DNA from: Stenotrophomonas oahuensis
Lineage (GTDB): Bacteria > Pseudomonadota > Gammaproteobacteria > Xanthomonadales > Xanthomonadaceae
Direction: 5' to 3'
Assembly (NCBI RefSeq): GCF_031834595.1
Contig: NZ_CP115541.1
Span: 1,709,001 to 1,773,000, forward strand
DNA length: 64,000 bases
The position numbers and the translations under genes were made by a program. This document shows positions 34,510 through 49,278 of the stretch, one piece after another; the first letter of the stretch is position 1; each line of letters begins with the position of its first letter. Under the pieces are notes generated by a model that saw only the letters and a list, made by a program, of their open reading frames with translations, was not told the origin of the DNA and made no database searches.

Positions 34510-34606
34510 CAGCTGTCGAGCATACACACCCGGCATGAAGCGTGGGGGTGAACATGGTCATCGGACCGGTCGCATCCCCTGCGATGCGAGCCGGTAGAAT
34601 GACAAG

Positions 34607-35470
34607 ATGTCCGTCGTCCTGCCCCTGCCCGATCCTGCTCCCCGCGCCGCGCGCGCGGACGCGGCCGCGCAGGACAAGCTGGCGCGCCAGCTGCGCCGCC
34701 AGGTCGGCCAGGCGATTGCCGATTTCGGCATGATCGAAGAGGGCGACCGGGTGATGGTCTGCCTGTCCGGCGGCAAGGACAGCTACACCCTGCTCGACGT
34801 GCTTTTGCAGCTGCAGAAGAAGGCTCCCATCCGCTTCGAACTGGTTGCGGTGAACCTGGACCAGAAGCAGCCCGACTTCCCCGCCCACGTGCTGCCCGAC
34901 TACCTGCGCGGTATCGGCGTGCCGTATCAGATCATCGAACAGGACACCTATTCGGTGGTCAGCCGGGTCATTCCGGAAGGCCGCACGATGTGTTCCCTGT
35001 GTTCTCGGCTGCGTCGCGGCGCGCTGTACCGGCACGCGGCCGAGCATGGCTTCAGCAAGATCGCGCTGGGCCACCATCGCGACGACAGCGTGGCCACGTT
35101 CTTCCTCAACCTGTTCCACCATGCCAAGCTGTCGGCGATGCCGCCCAAGCTGCGCAGCGACGATGGCCAGCATGTGGTGATCCGGCCGCTGGCTTACGTG
35201 AGCGAGGCCGACATCAGCGCGTATGCGCAGGCGAAGGCATTCCCGATCATCCCGTGCAACCTGTGTGGCAGCCAGGACAACCTGCAGCGCCGCCAGGTGC
35301 AGCAGATGCTGCAGCAGTGGGAACAGCAGCACCCCGGCCGCATCGACCAGATCGCGCGCGCGCTGGGCAACATCCATCCCTCGCAGCTGGCCGACCCGGC
35401 GCTGTTCGACTTCCTGGCGCTGGCCCCCGTGCCCGCGCGCGCAGATACGCCTTCATCCTTCACGAACTGA
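34607..35470 (+). CDS. ttcA: tRNA 2-thiocytidine biosynthesis protein TtcA
   Basis: 287 residues. The PP-loop [11 protein letters not shown] binds ATP, and two CxxC motifs (CSLCSRL and CNLCGSQ) hold the Fe-S cluster, both as in TtcA, which thiolates cytidine 32 of certain tRNAs. A GHHRDDSV segment with conserved His/Asp follows the first CxxC. The start at 34607 gives the family length. rdgC follows after 13 bp. Confidence 0.96.
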   Translation: MSVVLPLPDPAPRAARADAAAQDKLARQLRRQVGQAIADFGMIEEGDRVMVCLSGGKDSYTLLDVLLQLQKKAPIRFELVAVNLDQKQPDFPAHVLPDYLRGIGVPYQIIEQDTYSVVSRVIPEGRTMCSLCSRLRRGALYRHAAEHGFSKIALGHHRDDSVATFFLNLFHHAKLSAMPPKLRSDDGQHVVIRPLAYVSEADISAYAQAKAFPIIPCNLCGSQDNLQRRQVQQMLQQWEQQHPGRIDQIARALGNIHPSQLADPALFDFLALAPVPARADTPSSFTN

Positions 35471-35483
35471 CTTCCGGAATTCC

Positions 35484-36389
35484 ATGTTCTTTCGCAACCT
35501 GACGCTGTTCCGCTTTCCCACCGCCACCGATTTTTCCGAAGTCGACACCCTGCTGCCGCAGGTGCTGCTGAAGCCGGTCGGTCCGCTTGAAATGACCTCG
35601 CGTGGTTTCATTTCGCCGTTCGGCCGCGACGAAAAAGAAGTGTTCTCGCACCGCATCGGCGATGCCCTGTGGCTGGCCGTAGGCGGTGAAGACAAGATCC
35701 TGCCCGGTGCGGTGGTCAACGACCTGCTGGCACGCAAGCTGGAAGAGATCGAAGAAAAAGAAGGGCGCAAGCCCGGCGGCCGCGAGCGCAAGCGCCTGAA
35801 GGACGACCTGCTGCACGAACTGATGCCGCGCGCCTTCGTGAAGAGTTCGCGTACCGACGCGCTGATCGACCTCACCCACGGTTACGTGGCAGTGGACTGC
35901 TCCAGCAGCAAGAAGGGCGAGAACGTGATGTCCGACATCCGCAGCCTGCTCGGCAGCTTCCCGGCGATGCCGCTGAATGCCGAAGTGGCCCCGCGCTCGA
36001 TCCTGACCGGCTGGATCGCCGGCGAGCCGCTGCCGACCGGGCTGAGCCTGGGCGAAGAGTGCGAGATGAAGGACCCGGTGGAAGGCGGCGCGGTGGTCAA
36101 GTGCCAGCACCAGGAGCTGCGCTGCGACGAGATCGACAAGCACCTGGATGCCGGCAAGCAGGTGACCAAGCTGGCCCTGGTGTTCGAGGACAACCTGTCG
36201 TTCGTGCTGGGTGACGACCTGATCGTGCGCAAGCTGAAGTTCCTGGACGGCGCGCTGGACCAGCTGGAACACGCCGACGACGACGGCCGCCGCGCCGAGC
36301 TGGACGCCCGTTTTGCCCTGCAGAGCGGCGAGATCCGTCGCCTGTTCCTGCTGCTGGAAGAGGCCTTCAAGCTCAGCAAGGCGGATTGA
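35484..36389 (+). CDS. rdgC: Recombination-associated protein RdgC
   Basis: 301 residues starting MFFRNLTLFRF, a conserved RdgC N-terminus; the ATG at 35484 has a CCGGAA site upstream. RdgC forms a ring dimer around duplex DNA and limits RecA loading. The central GRKPGGRERKRLKDDLLHELMPRAF and C-terminal GEIRRLFLLLEEAFKL are characteristic. It is probably co-transcribed with ttcA. Confidence 0.95.
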   Translation: MFFRNLTLFRFPTATDFSEVDTLLPQVLLKPVGPLEMTSRGFISPFGRDEKEVFSHRIGDALWLAVGGEDKILPGAVVNDLLARKLEEIEEKEGRKPGGRERKRLKDDLLHELMPRAFVKSSRTDALIDLTHGYVAVDCSSSKKGENVMSDIRSLLGSFPAMPLNAEVAPRSILTGWIAGEPLPTGLSLGEECEMKDPVEGGAVVKCQHQELRCDEIDKHLDAGKQVTKLALVFEDNLSFVLGDDLIVRKLKFLDGALDQLEHADDDGRRAELDARFALQSGEIRRLFLLLEEAFKLSKAD

Positions 36390-36444
36390 TCGCCTTCGTC
36401 CCGCCTGAACATGCGCCGGCCCCGGTCGGCGCTATGCTGTACCC

Positions 36445-37221
36445 ATGTCCGGACTCCTCCGCCGCCTGATCTCACCGGCCCCGCCCACCCTGCAACGCGA
36501 CACCGTTCGCCTGCGCCTGGAGGATGCCGAAATCGATGTGCTGCGCGTGCGCGATCCGCGCGCGCGCCGGATCAAGCTCAGCGTTGACGAGCGCGGCGTG
36601 CGCCTGACCCTGCCGCCGCGCGCCAGCCTGGTGATGGGTGAACGCTTCCTGCAGGAACACCGGGGCTGGTTGTCCGAGCAGCTGCGCAACTACCAGTCGC
36701 ACAATCTGCCGCCGCCGCTGGTGATCGGCGAGCCCGGCCTGTTGCCGCTGCGCGGGGAACTGCTGCCGCTGCGCTGGGAAACAGGCCGCTATGCGCATTT
36801 CGAGCTGGGCGTGGACGAAGCCTGCCTGCATTGGCCGGCGCGCGGTACCGATGCCATGCTTAAGCGAACGCTGCGCGAGTTCTATGAGGCGCAGACCCGC
36901 GCCGATGTCGGCCAGTGGCTGCCGCGTTATCTGCCCGGTCTGCCGCGCGCACCGGCGCGGCTGCGTCTGAAGGTGATGTCCTCGCAGTGGGGATCACTGG
37001 CCCCGGATGGCAGCATGGCGCTGGACCTGGCGTTGGTGCTGGGGCGCCCATCGGCGTTCGAGTACGTGCTGGTGCACGAGCTGTGTCACCTGATCCAGGC
37101 CAATCATTCGCAGGCGTTCTGGGACGAGGTGGAACAGCGGTTCCCGGCGTGGCGGAAAGAGCGGGATTATTTCCAGCGCGAGGGGCGCAAGCTCAAGGCG
37201 ATGCTGCGGCAAATGTTGTAA
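36445..37221 (+). CDS. YgjP-like metallopeptidase (DUF45)
   Basis: 258 residues with a zinc-site HELCHLIQANHSQAFW: HExxH plus a third His ligand in NHS. The upstream SSQWGSLAPDG is the typical DUF45/M48-like strand region. Members are single-domain cytosolic or DNA-linked proteases whose targets are not known. The N-terminal 25 residues are variable. It is convergent with the methylglyoxal synthase gene. Confidence 0.9.
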   Translation: MSGLLRRLISPAPPTLQRDTVRLRLEDAEIDVLRVRDPRARRIKLSVDERGVRLTLPPRASLVMGERFLQEHRGWLSEQLRNYQSHNLPPPLVIGEPGLLPLRGELLPLRWETGRYAHFELGVDEACLHWPARGTDAMLKRTLREFYEAQTRADVGQWLPRYLPGLPRAPARLRLKVMSSQWGSLAPDGSMALDLALVLGRPSAFEYVLVHELCHLIQANHSQAFWDEVEQRFPAWRKERDYFQREGRKLKAMLRQML

Positions 37222-37232
37222 CCCCCGCGACG

Positions 37233-38102
37233 TCACCCCGCGCGCTTTGCAGCGGCCTGGGCCCAGCGCGCGGCTACGCGCGGGGCGGTGATGCACACCG
37301 CCTGGTCGGTCACCGTGGTCACCGCGCGCTCCAGCAGCTGGATGTCAGCTTCATGCTGGCGCGCCACATGCGGGTCTTCGAAGAAAATCGCGCGCTGGCA
37401 GCGACCTTCCAGCACCCGGTCGGCAATCTGCGCGTCGCCGCCCATCGGGCCGCTCTGGTAACGGGTCACCCATTCCTGGTCCTGCGGCCAGCCTTTGCTC
37501 CAGGCCAGTTCGTTCAGCCGCTGCCCGGTGGTGCCGGTGCCCACGCGGTGCTGGAAACGCGCCAGCACGTCGAAGTGTTCATCGGCAAAGGCCAGCATGG
37601 CCGGCTTCATCGCATCGTGGGCGATCAAGGCCAGGGTCTGCTGTTCAAACGCATGCAGGTCGTCCGCGCCGGCGTCTGCCGCTAGCCCCGCGTGCACCCG
37701 TTCCACCTCGATCCAGTCACGCGCGGTGGCGACGGTGGAGATGAACGGCTTGCCGTGGATCACGCACTGGCGCTTGAGCGCGGTGGCTTCGGGGAACACA
37801 GAAGACGGGTCTACCGGGTCCATGAGGTAGATCGCGCCGTCCAGGGTGCGCTCGGGTGTGCCCATGCCCACCACTTCGGCCACCAGCTTCATCAGGCCGC
37901 CCTCGCGGCCGTTGGGGTAGCGGTGCAGGGCAGGGAGGTCCTTGAGGAAGCCCAGGCGCTGGATGGCGTCGTAGGTGCGTCCCACCGCATGCAGTTCAAC
38001 GCCCAGTTCGCGCAGTCCCGCCTCGCAGGGGCCGAGCCAACGGAACAGCGCGGCGTGCTTGTCATGGTGGTGCAGACGGTTGGCGGCCAAGCCGATGCGC
38101 AT
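37233..38102 (-). CDS. Methylglyoxal synthase with degenerate tandem domain
   Basis: 289 residues made of two MGS-like domains. The C-terminal one (about 145-275) keeps the catalytic parts of MgsA: LIAHDAMKPAML, GTGTTG and SGPMGGDAQ with the catalytic Asp, and IFFEDP. It should convert dihydroxyacetone phosphate to methylglyoxal. The N-terminal one (1-137) has the same fold pattern (HDKHAALFRW, then AIYLMDPVDPSSVFPE) but lacks the GTGTT loop and has GGLMK where GGD belongs, so it is probably inactive. MgsA of E. coli is a single domain of about 150 residues. ATG 38102 is chosen; a longer frame adds unrelated residues. Confidence 0.85.
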   Translation of the reverse strand: MRIGLAANRLHHHDKHAALFRWLGPCEAGLRELGVELHAVGRTYDAIQRLGFLKDLPALHRYPNGREGGLMKLVAEVVGMGTPERTLDGAIYLMDPVDPSSVFPEATALKRQCVIHGKPFISTVATARDWIEVERVHAGLAADAGADDLHAFEQQTLALIAHDAMKPAMLAFADEHFDVLARFQHRVGTGTTGQRLNELAWSKGWPQDQEWVTRYQSGPMGGDAQIADRVLEGRCQRAIFFEDPHVARQHEADIQLLERAVTTVTDQAVCITAPRVAARWAQAAAKRAG

Positions 38103-38154
38103 GGGGCGTCCTTGGGGATGTGATGCCCGACAGTGTAGGGCGATCACCGGTGGC

Positions 38155-38179
38155 GTAGTGACGCGCCATGCGCGTCAAC
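38155..38179 (+). repeat. SMAG palindrome (GACGCGC stem)
   Basis: GTAGTGACGCGC-CAT-GCGCGTCAAC upstream of the methylglyoxal synthase gene. Confidence 0.88.
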
Positions 38180-38280
38180 GCGCCCTGTGATCACCCGTAG
38201 AGCAACGCCCTGCGTGGCTGCCCAAGGCCTTCACACCTTTTCGTAGAAGTTGCATAGCCCAAAAACGGGCCACAACCGAC

Positions 38281-38304
38281 ATTGACGCCCTCCCAACCGT
38301 CAAT
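38281..38304. promoter_or_regulatory. Inverted repeat in the leader of the small unknown gene
   Basis: ATTGACG (38281-38287) and CGTCAAT (38298-38304) form a 7-bp inverted repeat ending 15 bp before the start codon. It could be an operator or a leader hairpin. Confidence 0.35.
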
Positions 38305-38319
38305 CAGGACAACCCCGCC

Positions 38320-38610
38320 ATGACCGTCGCCGTTTCCCCCATCGACCCGTCCGTGAAGTCACTGGCCGCCGACCGCAGCGCCCGCATCCGCGCCCTGGGC
38401 CGCCTGCTGCGCCACGCCAGCACCGGCGACGCCGATGTACTGCTGGCCGGGCTGGCGCGCATGCTGGACGCGCATATCGGCCACGACCATGGCGATGACG
38501 CCAGCAATGGCCGCATTCGTGATCAGCTGGATGAGATTGAGCTGCTGCTGGCGTTGGAGATTGAACGCGCCGGGGTGCGGGTGGGACCGCTGTTGTCCAG
38601 CGCAGCTTGA
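38320..38610 (+). CDS. Small protein of unknown function
   Basis: 96 residues. An Ala/Arg-rich helical N-terminal half (SARIRALGRLLRHA) is followed by a His/Asp-rich turn (GHDHGDD) and a Leu/Glu-rich helix (DQLDEIELLLALEIERAG). No family is recognised. Codon use is normal for the genome, and a CAGGAC site sits upstream. It is convergent with gltD. The inverted repeat at 38281-38304 may control it. Confidence 0.6.
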   Translation: MTVAVSPIDPSVKSLAADRSARIRALGRLLRHASTGDADVLLAGLARMLDAHIGHDHGDDASNGRIRDQLDEIELLLALEIERAGVRVGPLLSSAA

Positions 38611-38620
38611 TCGCAGGCAA

Positions 38621-44588
<5,968 letters not shown>

Positions 44589-44766
44589 GTCTGCCTCTAA
44601 GTCGGGTGAGCGGCGACAGTCGTCCCCGCTCAGTCCGTTTGAGCGCAGCTGAAGGCACCGGATGTTTCGACTAGATCACAGTTGCTGCGACGCCGCAATA
44701 CACGGTTGCACTCGAAACCAGCGGCGCTGAAAACAGCTGCAGACGCCGCTGGAAACCCGCCCCAAT

Positions 44767-45180
44767 TCAGCCGCAGCGCACGCCGGTGACGACGTTCTTG
44801 TCGTCCAGTTCCACGTTCAGGCGCTCACCCAGGAACTCCATCGTGGTCACGTCGTTGGGATGCAGCACACGCACCTGCTTGGCCGCCGAATCCTGTTGCG
44901 CCTGGCCTTCCATGCCGTCGCTCCAGGGCTGGCCGATCAGGCTCTGCACCTGGGTGGCGTCGCAGTTGCCGACCGGCGGTGCCTCGGTGGCCTTGCCTGC
45001 TTCTGCCGGTGCCGGCGCGGAGGCCTCTTCAGCGGCCTTCTGTGCGTGGGCGGTGGCCGCTTCCTGCTCGTCCATCGGCGGGGCCTTGCAGGCACCGAGC
45101 AGCAGCAGGGCGGGAACCAGGGCCGCTCCCATCAGCAGGGGACGGAACGAACGGGGGGCGCGGGAAGACAGAGACGACAT
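44767..45180 (-). CDS. I78-type protease inhibitor-like lipoprotein 1
   Basis: 137 residues with lipobox LLLLGAC, an Ala/Glu-rich linker and a compact C-terminal domain (about 72-137). That domain has the I78 layout: NCD...LIGQP, then DRLN-like (ERLNVELDD) and a terminal VRCG, with two cysteines able to form one disulfide. I78 members inhibit serine proteases. It is divergent from topoisomerase IB. Two paralogs lie nearby. Confidence 0.8.
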   Translation of the reverse strand: MSSLSSRAPRSFRPLLMGAALVPALLLLGACKAPPMDEQEAATAHAQKAAEEASAPAPAEAGKATEAPPVGNCDATQVQSLIGQPWSDGMEGQAQQDSAAKQVRVLHPNDVTTMEFLGERLNVELDDKNVVTGVRCG

Positions 45181-45317
45181 CGAGACTCCGGAAGGTGGAA
45201 GACCAGGAAGCCATGGAGCATATCGCCAACCAGGGTGTGAGGTGTTTGTCTTCTGTTATTGACGCGCCGGAGGCAACGCGGTCACGACACTGACCTTCCC
45301 GGTTCCGATGTCTGTCC

Positions 45318-46370
45318 ATGCCTGTCCGACGCACTGCCACCCCCGAAGCCCAGGCCGCCCGCGCGGCCGGCCTGCGCTATGTCAGCGACGAGCAGCCGGG
45401 CATAGCCCGCCGCCGTGCCGGCAAAGGCTTCAGTTACCGCGATGCTGACGGGCATGCAGTGCGCGACGCGGCCACGCTGGCGCGGATCCGCGCGCTGGCG
45501 ATTCCGCCGGCCTACACCGACGTCTGGATCTGCGCGCTGGACAACGGCCACCTGCAGGCCACCGGCCGCGATGCGCGACGGCGCAAGCAATATCGCTATC
45601 ACGCCGACTGGGCGCGGGTGCGCGGCGACGGCAAGTTCGACCGCGTGATTGCCTTCGGCAAGGCGTTGCCGGCGCTGCGGCGACGGCTGCGCCGCGACAT
45701 GAAGCTGCCCGGCTTCCCGCAGGACAAGGTGCTGGCCATTGTGATCTCGCTGCTGGCCGACACCCTGGTGCGGGTAGGCAACCCCGAGTACGCCCGCGAC
45801 AACCGCTCCTATGGGCTGACCACGCTGCGCAACCACCATCTGGCGCTGGTCCGTGGCGGGCGCGCGCGCATGCACTTCCGTGGGAAATCGGGCCAGGTGC
45901 AGGACGTGGAAATCGATGACAAGCGGCTGGTCGAACTGATCCGGCGCTGCCAGCAGTTGCCCGGGCAGGCGCTGTTCCAGTACCGCGACGACGACGGCTC
46001 CCTGCAGCCGGTGGATTCGGGGCAGGTCAACGCCTACCTGCGCGACGCCATGGGCGAGGATTTCAGTGCCAAGGACTTTCGCACCTGGGGCGGCACTGTG
46101 GCCGCGCTGAAACAGTTCGCTGCGACCGAGTTACCGGACAAGCCCAGCGAGCGCGCATTGGCGACGCTGCAGAAGCAGGTCGTCTGTGAAGTGGCCACCC
46201 TGCTGGGCAACACGCCCTCGGTGTGCCGCAAGGCCTACATCGACCCCAGCGTGTTTGAAGGCTGGCGTGCCGGCAGCCTGGCCAAGCTGGCCGGCCTGCG
46301 CGGCGAACGCCAATGGGAAGCGGCCACGCTGCGCTTCCTGCGCAGCGCCCGGAGGGTGGCAAAAGCGTAG
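45318..46370 (+). CDS. DNA topoisomerase IB
   Basis: 350 residues of the poxvirus/bacterial type IB group. Conserved catalytic features are KDFRTWGGTVAA (Arg and downstream residues), and CRKAYIDPSVF carrying the tyrosine nucleophile. It relaxes both signs of supercoil by transient nicking. The family is patchily spread in bacteria and its role there is unclear. The TAG stop is inside a SMAG palindrome. Confidence 0.93.
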   Translation: MPVRRTATPEAQAARAAGLRYVSDEQPGIARRRAGKGFSYRDADGHAVRDAATLARIRALAIPPAYTDVWICALDNGHLQATGRDARRRKQYRYHADWARVRGDGKFDRVIAFGKALPALRRRLRRDMKLPGFPQDKVLAIVISLLADTLVRVGNPEYARDNRSYGLTTLRNHHLALVRGGRARMHFRGKSGQVQDVEIDDKRLVELIRRCQQLPGQALFQYRDDDGSLQPVDSGQVNAYLRDAMGEDFSAKDFRTWGGTVAALKQFAATELPDKPSERALATLQKQVVCEVATLLGNTPSVCRKAYIDPSVFEGWRAGSLAKLAGLRGERQWEAATLRFLRSARRVAKA

Positions 46371-46390
46371 AGCCGGGCTTGCCCGGCTCC
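46367..46390 (+). repeat. SMAG palindrome overlapping the topoisomerase stop codon
   Basis: GTAGAGCCGGGC-TTG-CCCGGCTCC, with TAG 46368-46370 as the topoisomerase IB stop. Confidence 0.9.
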
Positions 46391-46392
46391 GA

Positions 46393-46734
46393 CTACCCGC
46401 AATAAACAGCCGTAATGTTGTTCGTCCGCCCGGTCTCAATGGTCAACCGCTCACCACCCGTTTCCGCCCCCGGCGACGGATTGGCCACCCCACTCGCGGT
46501 GGCCCCGGTCTCCGCCTGACGCGATCCGATCACCTGCACCTGCAGGCTGTCGCTGTCCACCCGCGCGCGTTCCACGGTGGCATCGGAGGCGGCCAGCCCA
46601 ACCGCACCGCGCACCTTGTCCACATGGCACTGGCCGGAGATCACGTCGTCGATGGGTTGAACACTGGCGACCTGGGAGGTGCTGCAGGCGGAAAGGGCAG
46701 TCAGTGCAATGAGTGCGAGCAGGGGACGGAACAT
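46393..46734 (-). CDS. I78-type protease inhibitor-like lipoprotein 2
   Basis: 113 residues with lipobox LTALSAC. The same I78-like domain as at 44767 and 51588 is seen: QCHVDKVRGAVGL near the start, GERLTIETGRTNNI and terminal VYCG. An extra roughly 20-residue loop (SRQAETGATASGVANPSPG) sits before the last strand. ATG 46734 is preferred over the longer frame. Divergent from the SDR gene. Confidence 0.78.
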   Translation of the reverse strand: MFRPLLALIALTALSACSTSQVASVQPIDDVISGQCHVDKVRGAVGLAASDATVERARVDSDSLQVQVIGSRQAETGATASGVANPSPGAETGGERLTIETGRTNNITAVYCG

Positions 46735-46888
46735 GGGGGCAACTCCAAGGATACGTGTCCACACGATGCCGCTGCCCGCGTCTGCGGCAGATGAACGTAC
46801 ACGGCAGACCGACATGCCGTTCACCGTCGCTGACCAGCGCGGTGGCGACACTTCCAACGTATCCGGACACGCAACGAAGGAGCCGCGC

Positions 46889-47869
46889 ATGGCCACGGCC
46901 AAAAAGACCCGCACCGCCCCCACGGCTGCCCGCCAGCGCCGCCTGCAGGATCAGGAGAAGGTCAAGGACGCCCACGCCTCGAAGAAAAGCGCGAAGAAGG
47001 CAACCCAGGCCGGCTCCCGCAGGCAGCCGGAGAACATGCCGGCCCAGCATCTGGCCAAACCCGGCAACGAGCACGAACTGCAGCTGCAGCCCCGTTTCCT
47101 TGCGCCCGACTACGTGGGCAGCGGCAAGCTGCAGGGCAAGCGCGCCATCATCACCGGTGCTGACTCCGGCATCGGTCGCGCGGTGGCGGTGTTGTTCGCG
47201 CGCGAAGGCGCGGACGTGGCCGTGCTGCATCTGGATGAGGACGAAGACGCTCGGATTACCCGCGAACATGTGGAGGCCGAAGGCACCCGTTGCATCGTCA
47301 TCAAGGGCGATGTCCGCGATTCCCGCTTCTGCGACAGGAGCGTGAAACAGGTGGTCAAGGCCTGGGGCGGAGTGGACATCCTGGTCAACAACGCCGCTTT
47401 CCAGCTGCACTGCCATCGCCTGGAGGACCTGGAAGACGCGCACCTGCAGGAAACCCTGCAGACCAACATCGCCGGTTACATCCAGATGGCTCGTGCGGTG
47501 CTGCCGCATCTGGAGGAGGGCGACTGCATCATCAACACCGGTTCTGAAACCGGACTGTTCGGCAGCAAGTCGCTGATCGACTATTCCTCGACCAAGGGTG
47601 CCATTCACGCCTTTACCATGGCATTGGCCAGCCAGTTGCTGCCGCGTGGGATCCGGGTCAACGCCGTGGCCCCCGGCCCGGTGTGGACGCCGTTGAATCC
47701 CGCCGACAAGCTGGCTCCTGATGTGGCCGAGTTCGGGAAGAACAGCGACATGGGGCGTGCCGCGCAGCCGGAAGAGCTTTCGCCGGCCTACGTGTTTCTT
47801 GCCTCGCCGATCACTGCCAGCTACATCAGTGGCGTGGTGTTGCCGGTGATGGGCGGGCCGCACGGGTGA
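46889..47869 (+). CDS. Short-chain dehydrogenase/reductase (YghA-like)
   Basis: 326 residues. A basic Lys/Arg-rich N-terminal tail (about 1-45) is followed by an SDR domain: cofactor motif TGADSGIGRAV, NNAA, and the YSSTKGA catalytic Tyr-x-x-x-Lys. The C-terminal region GRAAQPEELSPAYVFLAS and SGVVLPVMGG is typical of the glucose/ribitol dehydrogenase-like YghA group often induced in stress. The substrate is unknown. ATG 46889 has GAAGGAG upstream. Confidence 0.9.
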   Translation: MATAKKTRTAPTAARQRRLQDQEKVKDAHASKKSAKKATQAGSRRQPENMPAQHLAKPGNEHELQLQPRFLAPDYVGSGKLQGKRAIITGADSGIGRAVAVLFAREGADVAVLHLDEDEDARITREHVEAEGTRCIVIKGDVRDSRFCDRSVKQVVKAWGGVDILVNNAAFQLHCHRLEDLEDAHLQETLQTNIAGYIQMARAVLPHLEEGDCIINTGSETGLFGSKSLIDYSSTKGAIHAFTMALASQLLPRGIRVNAVAPGPVWTPLNPADKLAPDVAEFGKNSDMGRAAQPEELSPAYVFLASPITASYISGVVLPVMGGPHG

Positions 47870-47874
47870 GGAGC

Positions 47875-47896
47875 AGCCGGGCAAGCCCGGCCCTAC
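47875..47896 (-). repeat. SMAG palindrome overlapping the Fic stop codon
   Basis: AGCCGGGC-AAG-CCCGGCC then CTAC. On the minus strand GTAG lies at 47896-47893 and TAG 47895-47893 is the fic stop. Confidence 0.9.
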
Positions 47897-49110
47897 GTCC
47901 GGACTTGGATTCCCCCACCGTCGTCGCGCAGCAGCGCAATATATTGAGAGTAGCTGTAGTTCTGATTTCTTGCCCGTCCGCTGGTCTCCACCAGGACGTT
48001 CACTTGCTGGAGGGTTTCGATCGCCTTGGCTGCGGTTGGAAAAGAAACACCGAGTACTGCTCGGGCATGATCGACTGACAGCCGGGGCATCGTCGGCAGC
48101 AGTTCGAACAGGCGAAACGCTGTGAGTGTGGTGGTTGCACACGACAACACCCGCTTGCGGTCCTCCGCGATAAGAGCAGCTACGCGCACGATGCTGTGCT
48201 GCGCGTCCTCAGCGGCCGCCTCGACAGCTTCCAGAAAGAAGGTTACCCACCCCTCCCAATCACCTCTTACCCTGATGGCGTTCAGCCTTTCGTAGTACTC
48301 AAGCTGGTGTGATTTCAGGTACCCGGAGACGTAGAGCAGAGGTTCGGGAAGCAGCTTCCACGCTTCAAGAAGAACGGCAATCAACAGGCGTCCAATGCGG
48401 CCGTTGCCGTCCAGAAAGGGATGGATGGTTTCAAACTGCGCATGAACAAGCGCGATGCGTACCAGAGGCGGAATCTCCGACGCATCCTGAGGAAGGTAGT
48501 TTTCCAGCGCATGAAGTGCCTGCGGAACCAGATGTGGAGGCGGCGGAATGAACCGCGCAGTCGCTGGACGGCTACCGCCTATCCAGTTCTGACTGCAACG
48601 CACGCCGCCTGGGTTTCTGGCCGCGCCCCTTACCCCCGTCATCAGCAAACGGTGGGCATCTGTGAGCAGCCGTATCGACAGCGGCAACCCGCGATCACTA
48701 CGCAGCTCATCGCGCGCAAATCTGAATGCGCGAAGGTAGTTTGTGACCTCTTCGACATCATCCGCATTGGCCACAGCAAGGCCCGCCTCGCCGTCAAACA
48801 CGTCGGTCAGAGTTGCCTGCGTGCCCTCAAGCTGGGACGTGAGCAGCGCTTCCCGGCGAACTGCGCTGTAGATCAACCACTCACTGGAGGCCACCAGTCC
48901 AGTCATGCCAGACAGGCGTGCCAAGGCAACTTCCGCCCTGCGGTTTGCCTCGAGGTAACAGTTTGGGTCCAGTGCTGGATCAGCGGGAGGCAAACCATGC
49001 GGTACAAAGGCCTGGATCGCTTCACCCACGACGGTAGTGTTCACATAGGAACCTGTGGTCCTGATCATCGTGGCTGCCTCGGACACCGGATAGGCGCTAG
49101 TAAAGGGCAT
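47893..49110 (-). CDS. Fic family AMP-transferase-like protein
   Basis: 405 residues. The Fic core motif is complete: HPFLDGNGRIGR (about 220-231). An inhibitory-helix motif TSQLEGT at about 92-98 matches the S/T-x-x-x-E-G/N rule of class II Fic proteins, whose Glu blocks ATP. A C-terminal winged-helix region (LSVDHARAVLGVSFPTAAKAIETL) suggests DNA binding. Such proteins transfer AMP or related groups to targets, often their own subunits. AGGAG lies at 49121-49125, 10 nt upstream of the ATG. A perfect TTAAAG/CTTTAA repeat in the promoter may be an autoregulatory site. Confidence 0.92.
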   Translation of the reverse strand: MPFTSAYPVSEAATMIRTTGSYVNTTVVGEAIQAFVPHGLPPADPALDPNCYLEANRRAEVALARLSGMTGLVASSEWLIYSAVRREALLTSQLEGTQATLTDVFDGEAGLAVANADDVEEVTNYLRAFRFARDELRSDRGLPLSIRLLTDAHRLLMTGVRGAARNPGGVRCSQNWIGGSRPATARFIPPPPHLVPQALHALENYLPQDASEIPPLVRIALVHAQFETIHPFLDGNGRIGRLLIAVLLEAWKLLPEPLLYVSGYLKSHQLEYYERLNAIRVRGDWEGWVTFFLEAVEAAAEDAQHSIVRVAALIAEDRKRVLSCATTTLTAFRLFELLPTMPRLSVDHARAVLGVSFPTAAKAIETLQQVNVLVETSGRARNQNYSYSQYIALLRDDGGGIQVRT

Positions 49111-49130
49111 TTAAACAACGCTCCTGGTTA

Positions 49131-49146
49131 TTAAAGCATCCTTTAA
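49131..49146. promoter_or_regulatory. Perfect inverted repeat in the fic promoter
   Basis: TTAAAG-CATC-CTTTAA, 21 bp upstream of the fic start and overlapping a TTTAAT-like -10 element on the minus strand. A possible operator bound by the C-terminal winged helix of the Fic protein. Confidence 0.4.
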
Positions 49147-49221
49147 CAATGGTGCCAGAGGCGCAGTCGGGCTTTCATAAAACGCGCATTGACCGTTCGT
49201 CGGCCGGCATCCTCCGGCACT

Positions 49222-49239
49222 TGACGACAGTTGTAGTCA
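49222..49239. promoter_or_regulatory. BlaI-like operator 1
   Basis: TGACGACAGTTGTAGTCA, an imperfect dyad with the ACA-NN-TGT centre and outer TGAC/GTCA of BlaI/MecI operators. It ends 39 bp before the blaI-like start. Confidence 0.65.
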
Positions 49240-49248
49240 CGGGCATGG

Positions 49249-49266
49249 TGGCGACACGTGTAGTCA
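49249..49266. promoter_or_regulatory. BlaI-like operator 2
   Basis: TGGCGACACGTGTAGTCA, a second dyad matching operator 1 at 14 of 18 positions and centred 27 bp downstream of it. Confidence 0.6.
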
Positions 49267-49278
49267 TCGGAGCGTGTC

